Below are positions 6,702 through 8,454 of a DNA stretch of 8,454 nucleotides, in pieces. A model generated the notes under the pieces. The model did not search any database. It worked only from the letters and a program-made list of their open reading frames with translations, and was not told where the DNA came from. The position numbers were made by a program, and so were the translations under genes. The stretch comes from Gammaproteobacteria bacterium (GTDB taxonomy: Bacteria; Pseudomonadota; Gammaproteobacteria; HK1): positions 1 through 8,454 of the forward strand of contig JAGRHX010000133.1 in assembly GCA_020444775.1 (NCBI GenBank), written 5' to 3'. How positions within the stretch are numbered: position 1 is the first letter of the stretch; every line of letters begins with the position of its first letter.

Positions 6702-8135
6702 GTGAAGATTCTGCTGGTCTACCCCAATGCCGAGCGCGAGCTCATCGGATACATGGACCTGGGTGCGATTGCCGAGCCCATCGCGCTCGAATACGTGGCG
6801 GCCGCCGGGCGGCGTCTCGGTCATGACGTGCGGCTGCTCGATCTGCGTCTGCACGTGCACGATCTGGACAGCACCTTGCTCGACTACCAGCCCGACGTGG
6901 TCGGTGTCACGGGCTACTCGATGCACGTGCTGCGGAACCTTGAGGTCTGCGCGCGGGCCAAGACGCTGGTACCCGAGTGCAAGACGGTGGTCGGTGGGCA
7001 CCATGTGACGCTGGAGCCGGTCGATTACTTCGAGCCACAGATGGACTTCCTGGTCATCGGCGAGGGCATCATCGCTTTCCAGGCGATACTCAACAGGCTC
7101 CAGGGCGGCGAGCCGGTGGCGGGCATTCCCGGTGTCTGGTCGCGGGTAGACGGCAGCTTCCGCTTCGGCGGGCCTTCGCCGCACTTCGACATAGACAGCC
7201 TTCCGGTACCGGATCGCAGCCTCGTGCCAACCGACCGGAGCGAGTATCACATCGATGACATGAAGCCGGTGGCGTTGGCCCGGACAACGGTCGGCTGTCC
7301 GTATCGCTGTAGCTTCTGCTCGCTCTGGCGGATCATGGACGGCCACTACTACAAGCGCGATCTGGACGATGTCGCACGCGAGTTCGCGGCCATTCCGGAG
7401 CGCTACATCCACCTCAGTGACGACGAGCCGTTCGTCAATCAGCGACGCATGATGCAGCTCGCCGACCGGCTGGAAGCTCATGGCGTGGACAAGAACTACT
7501 ATGCCTATTGTCGTATCGACACCTTCCTGAAGAATCGTGAGCTGATGCGGCGTTGGCGCGATCTCGGGCTGAATCGGCTGTTCTTCGGCGTGGAGACCAT
7601 CTTCGACCACGAGCTGGCGCAGTACAACAAGCGTCAGAAGCGCGACCAGATCGTCGAGGCGCTGGCCCTGGCCAGGCAGCTCGACATCCGAATCTTCGCC
7701 AATTTCATCATCCACCCCAGCTACACCGAGAAGGAGTTCGACGAGGTCAAGCGCTTCATTCGCGAGCAGGAGGTCGAGTACCCGTCCTTCACCATCTGGA
7801 CGCCGATTCCGGGCATCGAGGATGGCGGCACGAACTACGATCAGGTGCTCGAGCTGCAGGACAACGGGCGACCCGACTGGTCGCAGTTCGATCTGCAGCA
7901 CGCCGTGATCAAGACCGCGCGGCCCAAGCACGAGTTCTTTGCCTTGTACGGCAGCCTCTATGAGGTCTCGCCGCATGGCAAGCCGACCCTTGCCGCGCAG
8001 AACGAGGCGCCGATGGCCAAGGAGCGCCAGTATCGCTGGCAGGAGTTCAAGGACATGGACGAGCAGAAGCGTGAGGCGGCGCACATCGCCCTGGCGCTGA
8101 AGCTGCTCGGTGGCGGCATCCCGCCGAGCGCCTGA
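6702..8135 (+). CDS. Cobalamin-binding radical SAM protein, HpnR (hopanoid C-3 methylase)-like
   Basis: This 477-residue protein has the two-domain layout of class B (cobalamin-dependent) radical SAM methyltransferases. An N-terminal Rossmann-like B12-binding domain (about 1-130) carries VKILLVYPN, GHDVRLLDL (40-48), VVGVTGYS (66-73) and VVGGHHVTLEP (96-106), ending in the typical VIGEG. As in many members of this class, the DxHxxG cobalamin-histidine motif is not visible. The radical SAM core has C199-x3-C203-x2-C206 in GCPYRCSFCSLW for the 4Fe-4S cluster, followed by SDDEPFVN (239-246) and FFGVE (294-298). The C-terminal part, with FTIWTPIPG and a WSQFDLQHAV segment, recalls HpnR, which methylates hopanoids at C-3. 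BchE-like and other uncharacterised members are the alternative. No hopanoid biosynthesis gene is in the window, so the HpnR reading is only family-level. The GTG start is supported by AGGAGA 5 nt upstream. It is transcribed alone in view, converging on a CoA-transferase gene 67 bp away. Confidence 0.87.
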   Translation: MKILLVYPNAERELIGYMDLGAIAEPIALEYVAAAGRRLGHDVRLLDLRLHVHDLDSTLLDYQPDVVGVTGYSMHVLRNLEVCARAKTLVPECKTVVGGHHVTLEPVDYFEPQMDFLVIGEGIIAFQAILNRLQGGEPVAGIPGVWSRVDGSFRFGGPSPHFDIDSLPVPDRSLVPTDRSEYHIDDMKPVALARTTVGCPYRCSFCSLWRIMDGHYYKRDLDDVAREFAAIPERYIHLSDDEPFVNQRRMMQLADRLEAHGVDKNYYAYCRIDTFLKNRELMRRWRDLGLNRLFFGVETIFDHELAQYNKRQKRDQIVEALALARQLDIRIFANFIIHPSYTEKEFDEVKRFIREQEVEYPSFTIWTPIPGIEDGGTNYDQVLELQDNGRPDWSQFDLQHAVIKTARPKHEFFALYGSLYEVSPHGKPTLAAQNEAPMAKERQYRWQEFKDMDEQKREAAHIALALKLLGGGIPPSA

Positions 8136-8202
8136 AGAGCGGCACTGCCAGGTCGTGCGCGGTGGGGTCAGCGGACGCTACGCGGGAGCGCCCCGGCCCC
8201 GC
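8136..8202. other. Short convergent intergenic gap
   Basis: These 67 bp separate two genes that end toward each other, so terminators for both are expected. The only pairing I see is a 5-bp GCGGG/CCCGC stem without a U-run, which is too weak to call in this GC-rich DNA. Confidence 0.4.
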
Positions 8203-8454
8203 TCAGCCTCGGCTTTCGACCACCACCGCGTCGCCGCGTAGCGACTCAAACTCAGCATCGTCCACCGCCAGCCAGTCACGCAGCACCGCGCGGCTGTGCT
8301 CGCCGAGCAGTGGCGCGGCGGTCGGCGCGGCGGTAGGGGTCTGGCTGAGTCGCATCGGTGAACGCAGCGCCGGCAGATCGCCCAGCGTCGGGTGCTGGAC
8401 CCGGCCGATCAGCTCGCGTTCGGCCACCAGTGGCAGCTCGAAGGCCTCTCCCAC
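8203..8454 (-). CDS. C-terminal end of a class III (CaiB/BaiF family) CoA-transferase (partial)
   Basis: The 84 codons seen run to a TGA at 8203-8205 and stay open to the right edge, so the gene's 5' part lies beyond the window. The visible residues give the typical family tail: QHPTLGDLPALRSPMRLSQT, then a Pro/Ala linker with a PTAAPTAAP duplication, then APLLGEHSRAVLRDWL. In this family that LGEHT/S segment precedes the C-terminal end. These enzymes move CoA between a CoA-thioester and a free carboxylic acid; the catalytic Asp would lie upstream and is not in view. The donor and acceptor cannot be told from the tail. It is on the same strand as the hyu operon, but the oppositely oriented radical SAM gene lies between them, so they are not one transcript. 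Confidence 0.82.
   Translation of the reverse strand: MGEAFELPLVAERELIGRVQHPTLGDLPALRSPMRLSQTPTAAPTAAPLLGEHSRAVLRDWLAVDDAEFESLRGDAVVVESRG

Noticed and set aside
6627..8084. 485-codon minus-strand frame opposite the radical SAM gene
   Set aside because: Low-complexity Val/Leu/His/Arg composition with no motif, while the plus strand has the cysteine cluster and a good ribosome-binding site.

Overview
The window is GC-rich bacterial chromosomal DNA, most likely from a proteobacterium. GC-rich codon third positions, GTG starts at two genes and a mix of hydantoinase/oxoprolinase, class III CoA-transferase and cobalamin radical-SAM genes fit that, but no rRNA or other taxonomic marker is present, so the lineage stays open. 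I see no insertion sequence, CRISPR array, tRNA or prophage gene.

Positions 1-5590 on the minus strand hold a compact catabolic operon. Its order in the direction of transcription is a HyuB-family subunit (3950-5590), a HyuA-family ATPase subunit (1804-3897), a second and clearly different HyuB-family subunit (29-1756), then the first codons of a fourth gene that starts by an ATGA overlap and leaves the window at position 1. Gaps are 52 and 47 bp, then a 4-bp overlap. The HyuA/HyuB superfamily covers ATP-dependent cyclic-amide hydrolases (5-oxoprolinase, N-methylhydantoinase, caprolactamase) and ATP-dependent ketone carboxylases (acetone and acetophenone carboxylase). The sequence supports an ATP-dependent enzyme of this class but does not fix the substrate. 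Both HyuB proteins keep the His-x2-Asp...His metal-ligand pattern with identical spacing, so the two could be two active subunits around one ATPase.

Upstream on the same strand (5736-6353) is an AlkB-like 2-oxoglutarate/Fe(II) dioxygenase with all expected iron and 2-oxoglutarate ligands. A 145-bp gap containing a GC-rich hairpin separates it from the operon, so it is probably a separate unit. A 348-bp non-coding divergent region (6354-6701) follows, then on the plus strand a cobalamin-binding radical SAM protein (6702-8135) that resembles the HpnR hopanoid C-3 methylase group. It converges on the 3' end of a class III (CaiB/BaiF) CoA-transferase gene on the minus strand (8203-8454), which continues past the right edge.

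The genes do not form one obvious system. The best-supported functional unit is the HyuB-HyuA-HyuB operon. The CoA-transferase could act on an acid made by that enzyme, but this is only suggested by proximity. The AlkB and radical SAM genes look like unrelated neighbours.
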